Below the pieces are notes generated by a model. The model was not told the origin of the DNA, searched no databases, and saw only the letters and a list, made by a program, of their open reading frames with translations. Of a stretch of DNA of 20,157 bases, positions 7,442 through 14,352 are shown piece by piece (position 1 is the stretch's first letter; each line of letters begins with the position of its first letter). The position numbers and the translations under genes are program-made. The stretch is from NCBI GenBank assembly GCA_023435265.1, contig JAEYRZ010000098.1, positions 1 through 20,157 on the forward strand, written 5' to 3'. This DNA is from Pseudomonadota bacterium. Its GTDB lineage: Bacteria > Desulfobacterota > Desulfobacteria > Desulfobacterales > Desulfosarcinaceae.

Positions 7442-7624
7442 AATCTCTCCTTTCCCTGCGCGCTCCGGTGAAAATGCAGCCCGTCGCCTGGACGGAGTCA
7501 GGCCGCACAATTGCACCAGAGCAGCAAACGGTTGATTAGAGGAATCGGAAGTGCGGCAATTCGATGGATTCGGATACTAGATCCGATGCAGCCCAGGCTC
7601 AGGAGATCGTCTGCCCAAGAATCT

Positions 7625-7648
7625 ATTATAGCAACTGACTATAGCAAC
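7625..7648 (-). promoter_or_regulatory. Candidate extended -10 promoter with direct repeats upstream of the PFK gene
   Basis: Read on the minus strand, TGCTATAAT (7633-7625) is a consensus -10 with the TGn extension. No good -35 is seen at 17 bases. The 9-mer TATAGCAAC occurs twice on the plus strand (7627-7635 and 7640-7648) at 13-base spacing and overlaps the -10, a layout that could serve a regulator. Transcription would start near 7618 and leave a leader of about 175 bases before the ATG at 7441. Confidence 0.5.
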
Positions 7649-7890
7649 GGGCGTGCCATCCGATCGCTCGGGTGCCGTGAAATGGCGCCGCACCGATTCA
7701 GCTGAAGCGCGCGGCGTCGAAAGGGTCCCCCGTCAAGGGACATTTTTGGCAGAATGTAAAAGTTTTCGACGCGCAGCGGACGGCCGTTCGCCTCAGCGCA
7801 GCGGTTTGCGGTCCACGCACCGGGCTTCCCGGCAACCGCCGTTTCCTTATGATTCGGCGGCGCGCTGAAGATGAACGCGTGCAACGCCCG
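7649..7890. other. Intergenic stretch, no supported gene
   Basis: About 240 bases between the peroxiredoxin stop and the PFK promoter. An 81-codon minus-strand frame (7639-7884) and a plus-strand frame cross it, but neither has a ribosome binding site or a recognisable protein sequence. A short hairpin, GTCCC pairing with GGGAC and followed by ATTTTT on the plus strand around 7726-7747, is visible, but no plus-strand gene ends there. Confidence 0.5.
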
Positions 7891-8499
7891 TCATGACCCC
7901 GCCTGCATGCGCTTGAGCTGTTCGCGAATCAACTCCAGCTTTGGACGCACGTTGATGTCGGAAACATGGATGTGGGCGACCACTCCGTGGATATCGATAA
8001 AAACCAGCGCCCGCTCGGCCATGCCGTCGCCCCGCAACACGCCGTAGCGCTCGGCCACTTGACCGTGCGGCCAGAAGTCCGAGACCACAGGGAACCACAA
8101 TTTCCCCATTTCGCGGGTCCATGCCCACAGGGTGGGCACGTTGTCGGTGGCGATGCCGATCAGGACGGCATTGTATTCTTTGAACAGACCCGCGGCCAGG
8201 TTGTATCCCGGCCACTGGTCGGAGCAGACCGGCGTCCAGGCAGCCGGTATGAATGAAAGAACGACATTGGAATGCCCGCGGTAGGCGCTCAAAGCAATCT
8301 GCCGGCCGTCGGTGGCGCGCAGGGTGAAGTCGGGCGCAGGTTGCCCTTCGCGGAGCTTCGTCTGACTGTCGATCGGTTTGAGCGGCCCCGGGTCGAAAAG
8401 GTCGGACTTCAATTCCGGGGATCCCGCCACCGTCGTCTCAAACCAGGCAAAGACCTGAATCAGAACCAGCGCACCGATTGCGGCAACGATCCTGCTCAT
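7891..8499 (-). CDS. Exported or membrane-anchored peroxiredoxin (AhpC/TSA family)
   Basis: A 202-residue thiol peroxidase-like protein. Residues 3-25 (RIVAAIGALVLIQVFAWFET) form a signal peptide or anchor, so the domain should sit in the periplasm. The redoxin fold starts at LREGQPAPDFTLRATDGRQI (49-68). The peroxidatic motif is P85-A-A-W-T89-P-V-C92, the PxxxTxxC signature of peroxiredoxins. A later Arg (GMAERALVFID) fits the family's active-site Arg. No second obvious resolving Cys is seen, so it may be a 1-Cys enzyme reduced by a partner thiol protein. GGAGGA precedes the ATG. It starts 30 bases after the TlpA-like gene, which is a natural candidate reductant. Substrate (H2O2 or organic peroxide) cannot be told from sequence. 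Confidence 0.85.
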   Translation of the reverse strand: MSRIVAAIGALVLIQVFAWFETTVAGSPELKSDLFDPGPLKPIDSQTKLREGQPAPDFTLRATDGRQIALSAYRGHSNVVLSFIPAAWTPVCSDQWPGYNLAAGLFKEYNAVLIGIATDNVPTLWAWTREMGKLWFPVVSDFWPHGQVAERYGVLRGDGMAERALVFIDIHGVVAHIHVSDINVRPKLELIREQLKRMQAGS

Positions 8500-8511
8500 T
8501 GCATCCTCCTC

Positions 8512-8528
8512 CGCCGCGCTTCGCGGCG
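8512..8528 (-). promoter_or_regulatory. Intercistronic GC hairpin abutting the peroxiredoxin ribosome binding site
   Basis: The arms CGCCGCG (8512-8518) and CGCGGCG (8522-8528) pair perfectly around a 3-base loop. They fill most of the 30-base gap between the TlpA-like stop and the peroxiredoxin start, and run directly into its GGAGGA. A structure here could modulate translation of the second gene or protect the downstream message. There is no U-tract, so it is not a normal terminator. Confidence 0.45.
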
Positions 8529-8529
8529 A

Positions 8530-9099
8530 CTACTTTATTCCGGCGCTTGCGGCGACCTGGCGCAGGAAATCGTCCGGGTCCTTGAACCGCCCTGCATGCA
8601 GGTGGACGATCGTGGGGCGTTCGCCTTTCAAGGCTGCGCCGATGAAGAAGGGAGTGCGGACCTCGCCGCACTGCTTGTGCAGAGTGAAATCCTCGTCCGG
8701 AAAAAGCGGGAATTCGATGTGATAACTCTTCTTGAAGTACTCGACCTCGTAAGCCGAGTTTCCGGCGCCGATGCCGATGATTTTAACGCGTCCGGCGAGC
8801 CGGGGATCCTTTTGGATCAAGGCATACAACCGGTTGACCTGCGGGGCCTCCGCCTGGCAGATCGGACAATACATGCTGAAGATCTGGATGATCAGAAGCT
8901 CACCCTGGATGAGTGCCGGGATCAGCTCCCGGTCGGCGGCAGCGCCCAGGTACGCCTGTTCCGCAGGTGTTGCGGGCGCAGGCAGGCGCATGTCCGGCAG
9001 TATTTCGCCTACTTTCAAGGTCGCGGGCTCGCCGCCCAGGGCGGCGCCGGAACACAACTGCAGGGCCATTGCGGCCGCCAGAAACACACCTATTTTCAT
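8530..9099 (-). CDS. Exported TlpA-like thioredoxin-family protein
   Basis: A 189-residue periplasmic thiol-disulfide protein. The N-terminus MKIGVFLAAAMALQLCSGAA (cleavage near ALG/GEP) is a signal peptide. A redoxin-type domain follows, with the active-site motif C78-P-I-C81 in FSMYCPICQAEAP, then GRVKIIGIGAGNSAYEVEYF and the cis-Pro region VRTPFFIGAALKG, all usual for TlpA/ResA-like folds. The ATG at 9099 has AAGGAGA at about six bases. The frame stays open to 9279, but the extension has no homology. It is first in a two-gene unit with the peroxiredoxin. Likely role: reducing partner thiols in the periplasm, perhaps those of the peroxiredoxin; this pairing is inference from context. Confidence 0.85.
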   Translation of the reverse strand: MKIGVFLAAAMALQLCSGAALGGEPATLKVGEILPDMRLPAPATPAEQAYLGAAADRELIPALIQGELLIIQIFSMYCPICQAEAPQVNRLYALIQKDPRLAGRVKIIGIGAGNSAYEVEYFKKSYHIEFPLFPDEDFTLHKQCGEVRTPFFIGAALKGERPTIVHLHAGRFKDPDDFLRQVAASAGIK

Positions 9100-9359
9100 A
9101 CCGGCTCTCCTTGGCGGGGCTGTTGAGAAATTCACCTCAAGCCATGATGCTGTGTTGCGCGGCTTTCCCGAACGACTCGATGCTCCTTTTTCAACGCCCT
9201 GTAGAGGCCCGACACCCGGCGCGCGATCTATCCCGCGCTTGCGCAGACGGGCGGCGTATCGCGTCCTTTCGGCATACATGCAGCCGCAAGGGCCGACGCT
9301 CGCTGGTGTCGAGCAGAAGGAATTTTATCCGCAGAGATTTGCCGCACTGCCGTTTTGAA
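9100..9359. other. Intergenic stretch, no supported gene
   Basis: About 260 bases between the end of the histidine kinase and the TlpA-like gene. Open frames exist on both strands, but none has a ribosome binding site with a credible product. I could not fix a promoter for the TlpA-like gene here, and I see no U-tailed hairpin ending the kinase transcript. There is no second copy of this stretch in the window. Confidence 0.4.
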
Positions 9360-11354
9360 TCATGAACCCAGAACCTCGCCCACCTTGGCCAGCAGACCTT
9401 CCACCGTAAACGGCTTCTGAATGAACTGGATGCCCTGTTTCAAGACCCCCTGCCGCGCAATGACGTTTTCGGTGTAGCCGGACATGTAGAGCACTTTCGC
9501 TTCCCTGTGCCGCTCGGCGATCCGGGCGTATACTTCCGGGCCCCGCATTCCCGGCATCACCACATCGGCAAGGACCAGGTGAATCGGGTCGCTGTACTTC
9601 AGGGATTGCTTCACGGCATCCTCGACCGATCCTGATTCGATCACCTTGTGGCCGCCGCGCCGTAAGATGCTCACCGCCATGCGGCGGACCGAGGCGTCGT
9701 CTTCCACGATCAGAACCGTTGCGGAACCGGCGGTGAAATCGCGCCCGGGCATTCTTCGAGCGGGATCCGGGACCGTTTCGGAAAGCAGCGGCAAATAGAT
9801 CTTGAACGTCGTCCCCTGGCCCGGTTCGCTGTACACCCAGATGTTGCCGCCGTGCTGTTTCACAATGCCGTAGGTGGTCGCCAAGCCGAGGCCCGTGCCC
9901 TTATCTTTGCTCTTGGTGGTAAAAAACGGCTCGAAGATCAGCGCCTGGGTCTGCTTGTCCATCCCGGCGCCATTGTCGCTGACACTCAGCAAGGCATACG
10001 CTCCCGGCGTCACACCGAGTTTGCCCTCGGCATAGGCGTCATCGAGTCTGACGCAGGCCGTCTCGATGGTCAAAGTCCCTCCCGAGATCATGGCATCCCG
10101 CGCATTGACGGCAAGATTCATCAGGATTTGCTCCATCTGCGCCGTATCCGCCTTCACCGTCAGCGGCCCCGGGGCAAGTTTGAACTCCATGGCGATATCT
10201 TCCCCGAGCACCCTGCCCAGCAGCCGTTCGAACCCCTTCACCACGGCGTTCACATCCACGGGCTTCATCTCGAGGATCTGTTTGCGGCTGAAGGCAAGCA
10301 GCTGGCGGGTCAGATCCCTTGCCCGGATGGCGGCGTCATGGATCTGCCGCAGTGCTTCACTCCGCTGTTCATTGCTTTTTTCCTGCTCGAGGATCAGTTC
10401 GCTGTAGCCCATGATGATCGACAGCAGGTTATTGAAATCATGGGCCACGCCGCCGGCGAGCCGGCCGACCGATTCGAGCCGCTGCGCCTGGTGAAGCTGA
10501 TCCTCCAGCTTTTGCTGCCGGGCGCGCAGCTGAATCTGCTCGCTGATGTCCCGCGTGATGGAAATAATGTGCGGCGCGTTATTCAGCGATATCAGCCGGG
10601 CGGACATCAGACCGGTAGCCACGCTGCCGTCTTTGCGGCGGAACTGCGCCTCGAGATTTTCATAATATCCATTTTCATTCAGCCCCCGCACCAGCTCCTG
10701 CCGGTCTCCGGGATCATGCCAGATGCCGACTTCGAGGGAGGTCTTGCCGATGACCTCTTCGCGTGTAAAGCCGGTCAGCCGGGCGAAGCCTTTGTTGATA
10801 TCCACGAAAAGACCGTCTTCCAGGCGATTGAGGTTCACGGCATCCGGACTTGCATCGAACGTGAGCCTGAATTTGGCCTCGCTTTCCTGCAGGGCCGCCT
10901 CGGCCTGCACCCGTGCGGTGATGTCGTGAATGATGGAGTAGAGCAATCGCCGGCCGGCCAATCGAATCGGGCCGCTGTAGGTTTCCACGTCTCGGATCGA
11001 ACCGTCGGCCAGGCGGTGTTTGAAGATGAAATGGGTGCGCTGTTCGGCGGCCGCCGCCGCCATTTCGGCACGGACCTGTTCCAGGCCCAGGGTGTTGAGA
11101 TCGGAAATCTTCTTCTGAATCAGTTTTGCGTGAGGCCAGCCGTAAAAGGTGCAGGCCGCAGGGTTGGCGTCCACGACATCGCCCGTATCCGGGTCGATGA
11201 GCAGCATGATGGCATGGTTGTTGGCGAAAAGGCTGCGGTACCGCATTTCGCCCTCATGCAATTCGGAGATGTCGGTGATATATCCTTCCAGCCGCGGCGA
11301 CCGACCCGTCGGCTGCGGGCACGCCGACCCCCTGCTCCCAAACCCATTTTTCAT
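9360..11354 (-). CDS. PAS hybrid histidine kinase with receiver domain, main part (downstream of a frameshift)
   Basis: Sensor kinase with C-terminal receiver; 664 codons in this frame. The first 20 residues, up to about 11297, are out-of-frame overlap; true homology starts at RLEGYITDISELHEGEMRYR. Layout: PAS domain about 37-150 (RYRSLFANNHAIMLLIDPDTG), a second PAS about 158-275 (FRLTFDASPDAVNLN, ending IISITRDISEQ), and HisKA with H305 in GGVAHDFNNLLSIIMGYSEL. The HATPase domain has an N-box MNLAVNARDAM (412-422), SDNGAGMD (459-466), FEPFFTTKSKDKGTGLGL (474-491) and the G2 region GGNIWVYSEPGQGTTF. The receiver (about 546-664) has D552/D553, phosphoacceptor D597 (LADVVMPGMRG) and K647 (IQKPFT). 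No membrane segment is seen, so it is probably a cytoplasmic sensor. The missing first PAS domain is at 11254-11694 in another frame. Confidence 0.85.
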   Translation of the reverse strand: MKNGFGSRGSACPQPTGRSPRLEGYITDISELHEGEMRYRSLFANNHAIMLLIDPDTGDVVDANPAACTFYGWPHAKLIQKKISDLNTLGLEQVRAEMAAAAAEQRTHFIFKHRLADGSIRDVETYSGPIRLAGRRLLYSIIHDITARVQAEAALQESEAKFRLTFDASPDAVNLNRLEDGLFVDINKGFARLTGFTREEVIGKTSLEVGIWHDPGDRQELVRGLNENGYYENLEAQFRRKDGSVATGLMSARLISLNNAPHIISITRDISEQIQLRARQQKLEDQLHQAQRLESVGRLAGGVAHDFNNLLSIIMGYSELILEQEKSNEQRSEALRQIHDAAIRARDLTRQLLAFSRKQILEMKPVDVNAVVKGFERLLGRVLGEDIAMEFKLAPGPLTVKADTAQMEQILMNLAVNARDAMISGGTLTIETACVRLDDAYAEGKLGVTPGAYALLSVSDNGAGMDKQTQALIFEPFFTTKSKDKGTGLGLATTYGIVKQHGGNIWVYSEPGQGTTFKIYLPLLSETVPDPARRMPGRDFTAGSATVLIVEDDASVRRMAVSILRRGGHKVIESGSVEDAVKQSLKYSDPIHLVLADVVMPGMRGPEVYARIAERHREAKVLYMSGYTENVIARQGVLKQGIQFIQKPFTVEGLLAKVGEVLGS

Positions 11355-11694
11355 TGCCGAAGCGATCCCGGATCCGGTAGGTCAGCCGAAATGCGCGGCG
11401 CGCGGCCAGCGCCGCCTGAATATCCGCCCACACCCGTTCCCGGTCGCCGGAGTGGATGAGTTCCCCGTAGCCGATCTCGGCGTTGCCGATCAACTGCTCC
11501 GGCCTGTAGCCGGTCAAAGCCTCGGCCCCGACACTGACGTACTCCATGGACCACAATGCATCGTTGGCGCAGCGATACACCATTCCATTGAGGTTCTGCA
11601 CCAGCAGGTCGAAACGCCGCCGCCACTCGTTCGGCTCGCTATCCAATACTCCCGCCCGTTGCAGGGGCCGGTTTGGATTCCCGATCTCGGTCAT
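11254..11694 (-). CDS. N-terminal PAS fragment of the same histidine kinase (upstream of the frameshift)
   Basis: The first PAS domain of the kinase: RRRFDLLVQNLNGMVYRCAN, WSMEYVSVGAEALTGYRPEQ and the PAC-like end YRIRDRFGNEKWVWEQGVGV. After DGSVA, at about 11298, the frame runs into AAGRIYHRHLRIA and stops. Shifting by one base gives RLEGYITDISE, the normal continuation of a PAC motif. One extra base in the run GCCGCGG (about 11291-11300) therefore explains the split. I chose the ATG at 11694, with AAGGG six bases upstream; an ATG two codons earlier (11700) has the ribosome binding site directly abutting it. The shift could be a sequencing error, a real mutation, or much less likely programmed. 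Confidence 0.75.
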   Translation of the reverse strand: MTEIGNPNRPLQRAGVLDSEPNEWRRRFDLLVQNLNGMVYRCANDALWSMEYVSVGAEALTGYRPEQLIGNAEIGYGELIHSGDRERVWADIQAALAARRAFRLTYRIRDRFGNEKWVWEQGVGVPAADGSVAAAGRIYHRHLRIA

Positions 11695-11696
11695 CG

Positions 11697-11722
11697 ACAT
11701 CCCTTCTGTACATCCCTTCTAT
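11697..11722 (-). repeat. 13-bp tandem duplication carrying the kinase ribosome binding site
   Basis: Two 13-base units, 11697-11709 and 11710-11722, differ at one base. Read on the minus strand, each contains GAAGGGATG, so the ribosome binding site and an ATG are duplicated. The upstream ATG (11713) is out of frame with the kinase. Confidence 0.6.
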
Positions 11723-11786
11723 GGAATAACAAAACCGGAGCAGATCGCAGCCGGATCAACTTGAAACGGAACCGTCGTCTCAGGCA

Positions 11787-11795
11787 TTTATACCA
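11787..11795 (-). promoter_or_regulatory. Possible extended -10 for the histidine kinase
   Basis: On the minus strand the sequence reads TGGTATAAA, a -10-like hexamer with the TGn extension, about 95 bases upstream of the kinase start. No convincing -35 is visible upstream, so this is a weak call. Confidence 0.3.
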
Positions 11796-12009
11796 CAGCA
11801 GCCGTGATTGAAAAGTAAAAGTAATAAGGCAAACACCGATCCCGCGCATTGCTGCGGCAGATAACATGCCGCCGCGTTCACCGTGCGCATCGCGGCACTG
11901 CCTGCGCCGCCGCCGATTCGCCCCATGGCGCCCCCGCCGGAGGCCCGCTCCGCGCACCGCCGGTCCCACAGCAAAACGCGATCTAAAGCGGGTCATCCAC
12001 GGTTTGTCT

Positions 12010-12039
12010 TTGACAGACGCCCGCACACACCGCTATTTT
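12010..12039 (+). promoter_or_regulatory. Candidate sigma-70 promoter for the DUF4126 gene
   Basis: TTGACA at 12010-12015 and TATTTT at 12034-12039, separated by 18 bases, sit 65 bases before the DUF4126 start codon. The -35 is consensus and the -10 matches four of six. The region 11800-12009 upstream holds no supported gene. Confidence 0.55.
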
Positions 12040-12103
12040 ATACAGGTCCGATGGATACGCCGGTTCGATCCGGGCGACCATCAAACCAGGAGGAGTGGCG
12101 AAC

Positions 12104-12751
12104 ATGGAACATTTCAATTCAGTGGCCAGTGCCATCGCGCTTGCCATGGGTGTCGGCTGGGCAAGCGGACTCAATCTGTATGCCGCGATCCTGGTCCTGG
12201 GGCTGCTCGGCGCCACCGGGAACATGGTGTTGCCGCAGAACCTGGACGTCCTGATGAATCCCATGGTCATCGGCGCCGCCGGCCTGATGTACCTGGTGGA
12301 GTTTTTTGCCGACAAGACACCGGCGGTCGACACCGGCTGGGACGCGGTGCATACCTTCATCCGCATCCCGGCCGGTGCGGTACTGGCCGCCGGCGCCATG
12401 GGCGACGTCGACCCCGCGGTGGCAGTAGCCGCCGGCATCCTGGGGGGCGGCCTGGCTGCCGGAAGCCATGCGCTCAAAGCGGGTTCGCGCGTGCTCATCA
12501 ACGCGTCGCCGGAGCCGTTCTCGAACTGGACGGCCTCTGTTATGGAGGACGTGGCGGTTGTCGGCGGCTTGTGGATCGCCTTGAACCATCCCTTGCTTTT
12601 CATCGCGCTTCTGGCCGGGTTTGCGGCCTTGCTCGTCTGGCTGCTCCCGAAAGTATGGCGGGGGATCAAACACCTGTTCGGCGCGATCGGAAAACTGTTC
12701 GGCCGCAGACCGGTTCAAACCGCGGCCGGACCGAACGAACTGCCCGATTAA
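12104..12751 (+). CDS. DUF4126 family membrane protein
   Basis: A 215-residue integral membrane protein of unknown function. The family pattern is clear: AMGVGWASGLNLYAAILVLG near the N-end, LMYLVEFFADKTPAVDTGWD (61-80), then VHTFIRIPAGAVLAAGAMGD. I see about five hydrophobic segments: roughly 9-38, 52-67, 88-122 (Gly/Ala-rich), 147-160 and 163-182. A basic amphipathic tail follows (KVWRGIKHLFGAIGKLFGRR). The ATG at 12104 is preceded by AGGAGG at about ten bases; an upstream in-frame GTG (12095) overlaps that site and is rejected. Its stop codon overlaps that of the convergent pfkB gene by two bases. Neighbours give no functional hint. Confidence 0.85.
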   Translation: MEHFNSVASAIALAMGVGWASGLNLYAAILVLGLLGATGNMVLPQNLDVLMNPMVIGAAGLMYLVEFFADKTPAVDTGWDAVHTFIRIPAGAVLAAGAMGDVDPAVAVAAGILGGGLAAGSHALKAGSRVLINASPEPFSNWTASVMEDVAVVGGLWIALNHPLLFIALLAGFAALLVWLLPKVWRGIKHLFGAIGKLFGRRPVQTAAGPNELPD

Positions 12752-13713
12752 GGATTCCGCAGTTCATCAGCGGCGCGCCGCTTCGGCGCCGCCCGCAGCA
12801 TATCGAAAAGCCGTTGTGTGTCTTCGGGCCGCGCCAATTGAGAGCCGGGGGTCATCACCGCGGCTGCACCGGAAGCCAGCCCCAGGCGCACGGCATTCGG
12901 CAGGTCATAACCGCGGCTCAATCCGACGATGACGCCGGCCAGGGCGCTGTCACCGGCGCCGACCTTGCTCTCGATTTTGACGGTCGGTGCGGCAAAGGTC
13001 CGCACCACGCCGGGCCAGCCCGCCAGGACACCGGCAGAGCCCAGCGAAACCACGATCACCTGACTCCGCCCCGCATCGATCAGCGCCTTCACCCGTTCCT
13101 CCAGGCGTTCGCCCTCGATATCCTCTCCGATCATGGCGTGAAACTCTCTCAGGTTGGGTTTGATCAGGTAGACCCCCTGGGCCACGGCCAGGCGCAGCGG
13201 TTCGCCGGCGCAGTCGACGATGCATCGAATGCCTTCTTCTTCGGCGCGCCGAGCCAGCCGGGCATAGAAATCATCGGGGACGCCGGGCGGCAGGCTCCCG
13301 CTGGCCACCAGGAAGCGCGGTTTCGGGTCGCTTTCGAAGGCCGCCGCCAGGCACTTGCGCCATTCCGCTTCATGCAATCGCGGCCCCGGCATGCCGAATC
13401 GGAATTGATGCTGCGCCGATCGATCGTATACGGCCAGATTCTGGCGCGTCTCCCCCTGGATCGGGATGATGCGCGGGGCCACATGTTCACGCTGCAGGAG
13501 ATCGGCCAGATGGCGCCCGTTCAGGCCTCCGGCCGCGCAGACGGCTTCCACTGCGCCGCCCAGCCTTTGAATCATGCGCGCAACATTGACGCCTCCACCG
13601 CCTGGGTCGTACTCCGGCGGCCCGCAGCGCAGCTTGCGCTCCGGGATCACCCGCTCGACGTACGCGCTTTTATCCACCGCCGGGTTCATTGTCAGGGTGA
13701 TGATATCGGCCAT
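12748..13713 (-). CDS. pfkB: 6-phosphofructokinase, PfkB (ribokinase) family
   Basis: ATP-dependent sugar kinase of 321 residues, closely patterned on E. coli Pfk-2. Motifs: TLTMNPAVDKS at the N-end, ERKLRC (25-30, with Lys27 of Pfk-2 that contacts the sugar phosphate), DPGGGGVNVAR (36-46), the TRQNLAVY region (89-96), SGSLPPGVP (138-146), GIRCIVDCAGEPL (161-173), LIKPNLREF (183-191) and the signature VGAGDSALAG (251-260) with catalytic Asp255. The KLRC and GGGGVN details favour fructose-6-P over fructose-1-P or tagatose-6-P, but specificity needs an assay. AAGGGG precedes the ATG. It is 23 bases downstream of a small coiled-coil gene and likely co-transcribed with it. This is the second phosphofructokinase of the window, of a different fold from the one at 6272-7441. 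Confidence 0.92.
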   Translation of the reverse strand: MADIITLTMNPAVDKSAYVERVIPERKLRCGPPEYDPGGGGVNVARMIQRLGGAVEAVCAAGGLNGRHLADLLQREHVAPRIIPIQGETRQNLAVYDRSAQHQFRFGMPGPRLHEAEWRKCLAAAFESDPKPRFLVASGSLPPGVPDDFYARLARRAEEEGIRCIVDCAGEPLRLAVAQGVYLIKPNLREFHAMIGEDIEGERLEERVKALIDAGRSQVIVVSLGSAGVLAGWPGVVRTFAAPTVKIESKVGAGDSALAGVIVGLSRGYDLPNAVRLGLASGAAAVMTPGSQLARPEDTQRLFDMLRAAPKRRAADELRNP

Positions 13714-13736
13714 GGCTGGCCCCTTTCAGATGGTTG

Positions 13737-14012
13737 TCATTTTCGGATCTTCAAATAAGCCAGCCGCGCCGCCTCTTTGAGATCGATTACGGCCTTATCC
13801 AGCATGGCGCGCGCCCCGACCCTTCCGCCTCCTGAACGCCTGCCAGCCTGCAGGGTCAATTCCCGGCGCCGCTGCTCCAGCCGCCGCAGCTCCGCTTCGA
13901 TCTGCCTCACGGTGGGCGAATCTCCGCCCTGTAAACGGACTTTCAAGTGCTCGATGCGGCCCTGCAGTCCGCGCAGTTCGGCCTCGATGTGCTGCTGAAA
14001 GCCATTTTGCAT
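13737..14012 (-). CDS. Small coiled-coil protein of unknown function
   Basis: A 91-residue cytoplasmic protein that I do not recognise. It begins MQNGFQQHIEAELRGLQGRI; residues about 5-57 are rich in Glu, Arg, Leu and Gln with heptad-like spacing (HIEAELRGLQGRIEHLKVRL, then IEAELRRLEQRRRELTLQAG), typical of a two-helix coiled coil. A Gly/Arg linker (RRSGGGRVGARA) follows, and then a C-terminal helix, MLDKAVIDLKEAARLAYLKI. There is no signal peptide. GAGGAG precedes the ATG at about eight bases. The frame extends to 14216, but that part has no ribosome binding site and odd composition. It is the first gene of a pair with pfkB, 23 bases apart. Confidence 0.7.
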   Translation of the reverse strand: MQNGFQQHIEAELRGLQGRIEHLKVRLQGGDSPTVRQIEAELRRLEQRRRELTLQAGRRSGGGRVGARAMLDKAVIDLKEAARLAYLKIRK

Positions 14013-14352
14013 GCTCAATCTCCTCGTGCACCCAGTCAAGCACTGCATCCGCAGCGAGGAAATGGGCCGCAGCCTGTATTTGTTTTTCACAACGACCCGC
14101 AAGGTCCGGAAGCATCCAGTTACCGGTAAAACAAGTACGGGGGTGAAGAGACCGCGCCGAGCTGCCGGCAACTCCCCCGGGAGCGCGGCGCGACTTGACA
14201 GCCGGGCTGCATACATTATTTTTCTCCAGGTTTGGGTGACCTATCCATCTGATAATATGTCTGAAATAGGACAACGAGGAATGCGGGGACCCGGCCCCCC
14301 TTGAAACAGGCTGCTGAAGCGCCGTCGTTTTGCTTGTATTACGGGAGGCGAT
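14013..14352. other. Divergent intergenic region
   Basis: The 340 bases between the coiled-coil gene (-) and the J-domain gene (+). It contains the candidate plus-strand promoter at 14195-14222 and no supported gene. I could not fix a promoter for the minus-strand pair. Confidence 0.5.
14195..14222 (+). promoter_or_regulatory. Candidate sigma-70 promoter for the J-domain gene
   Basis: A consensus TTGACA at 14195-14200 and TATTTT at 14217-14222, 16 bases apart. This leaves a leader of about 125 bases before the ATG at 14353. Confidence 0.5.

Noticed and set aside
7639..7884. An 81-codon minus-strand frame between the peroxiredoxin and PFK genes
   Set aside because: No ribosome binding site, no signal or fold features, and it overlaps the candidate PFK promoter region.
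9100..9359. Possible interspersed repeat upstream of the TlpA-like gene
   Set aside because: The stretch looked element-like, but there is no second copy in the window and no terminal repeats; only a genome search could support it.
9852..11459. Plus-strand open frame of 535 codons opposite the histidine kinase
   Set aside because: Antisense to intact kinase motifs, with low-complexity His/Gln/Gly-rich composition typical of a complementary-strand shadow.
11866..13758. Plus-strand open frame of 630 codons across DUF4126 and pfkB
   Set aside because: It is out of frame with DUF4126 and antisense to pfkB, both of which carry family motifs; no ribosome binding site.
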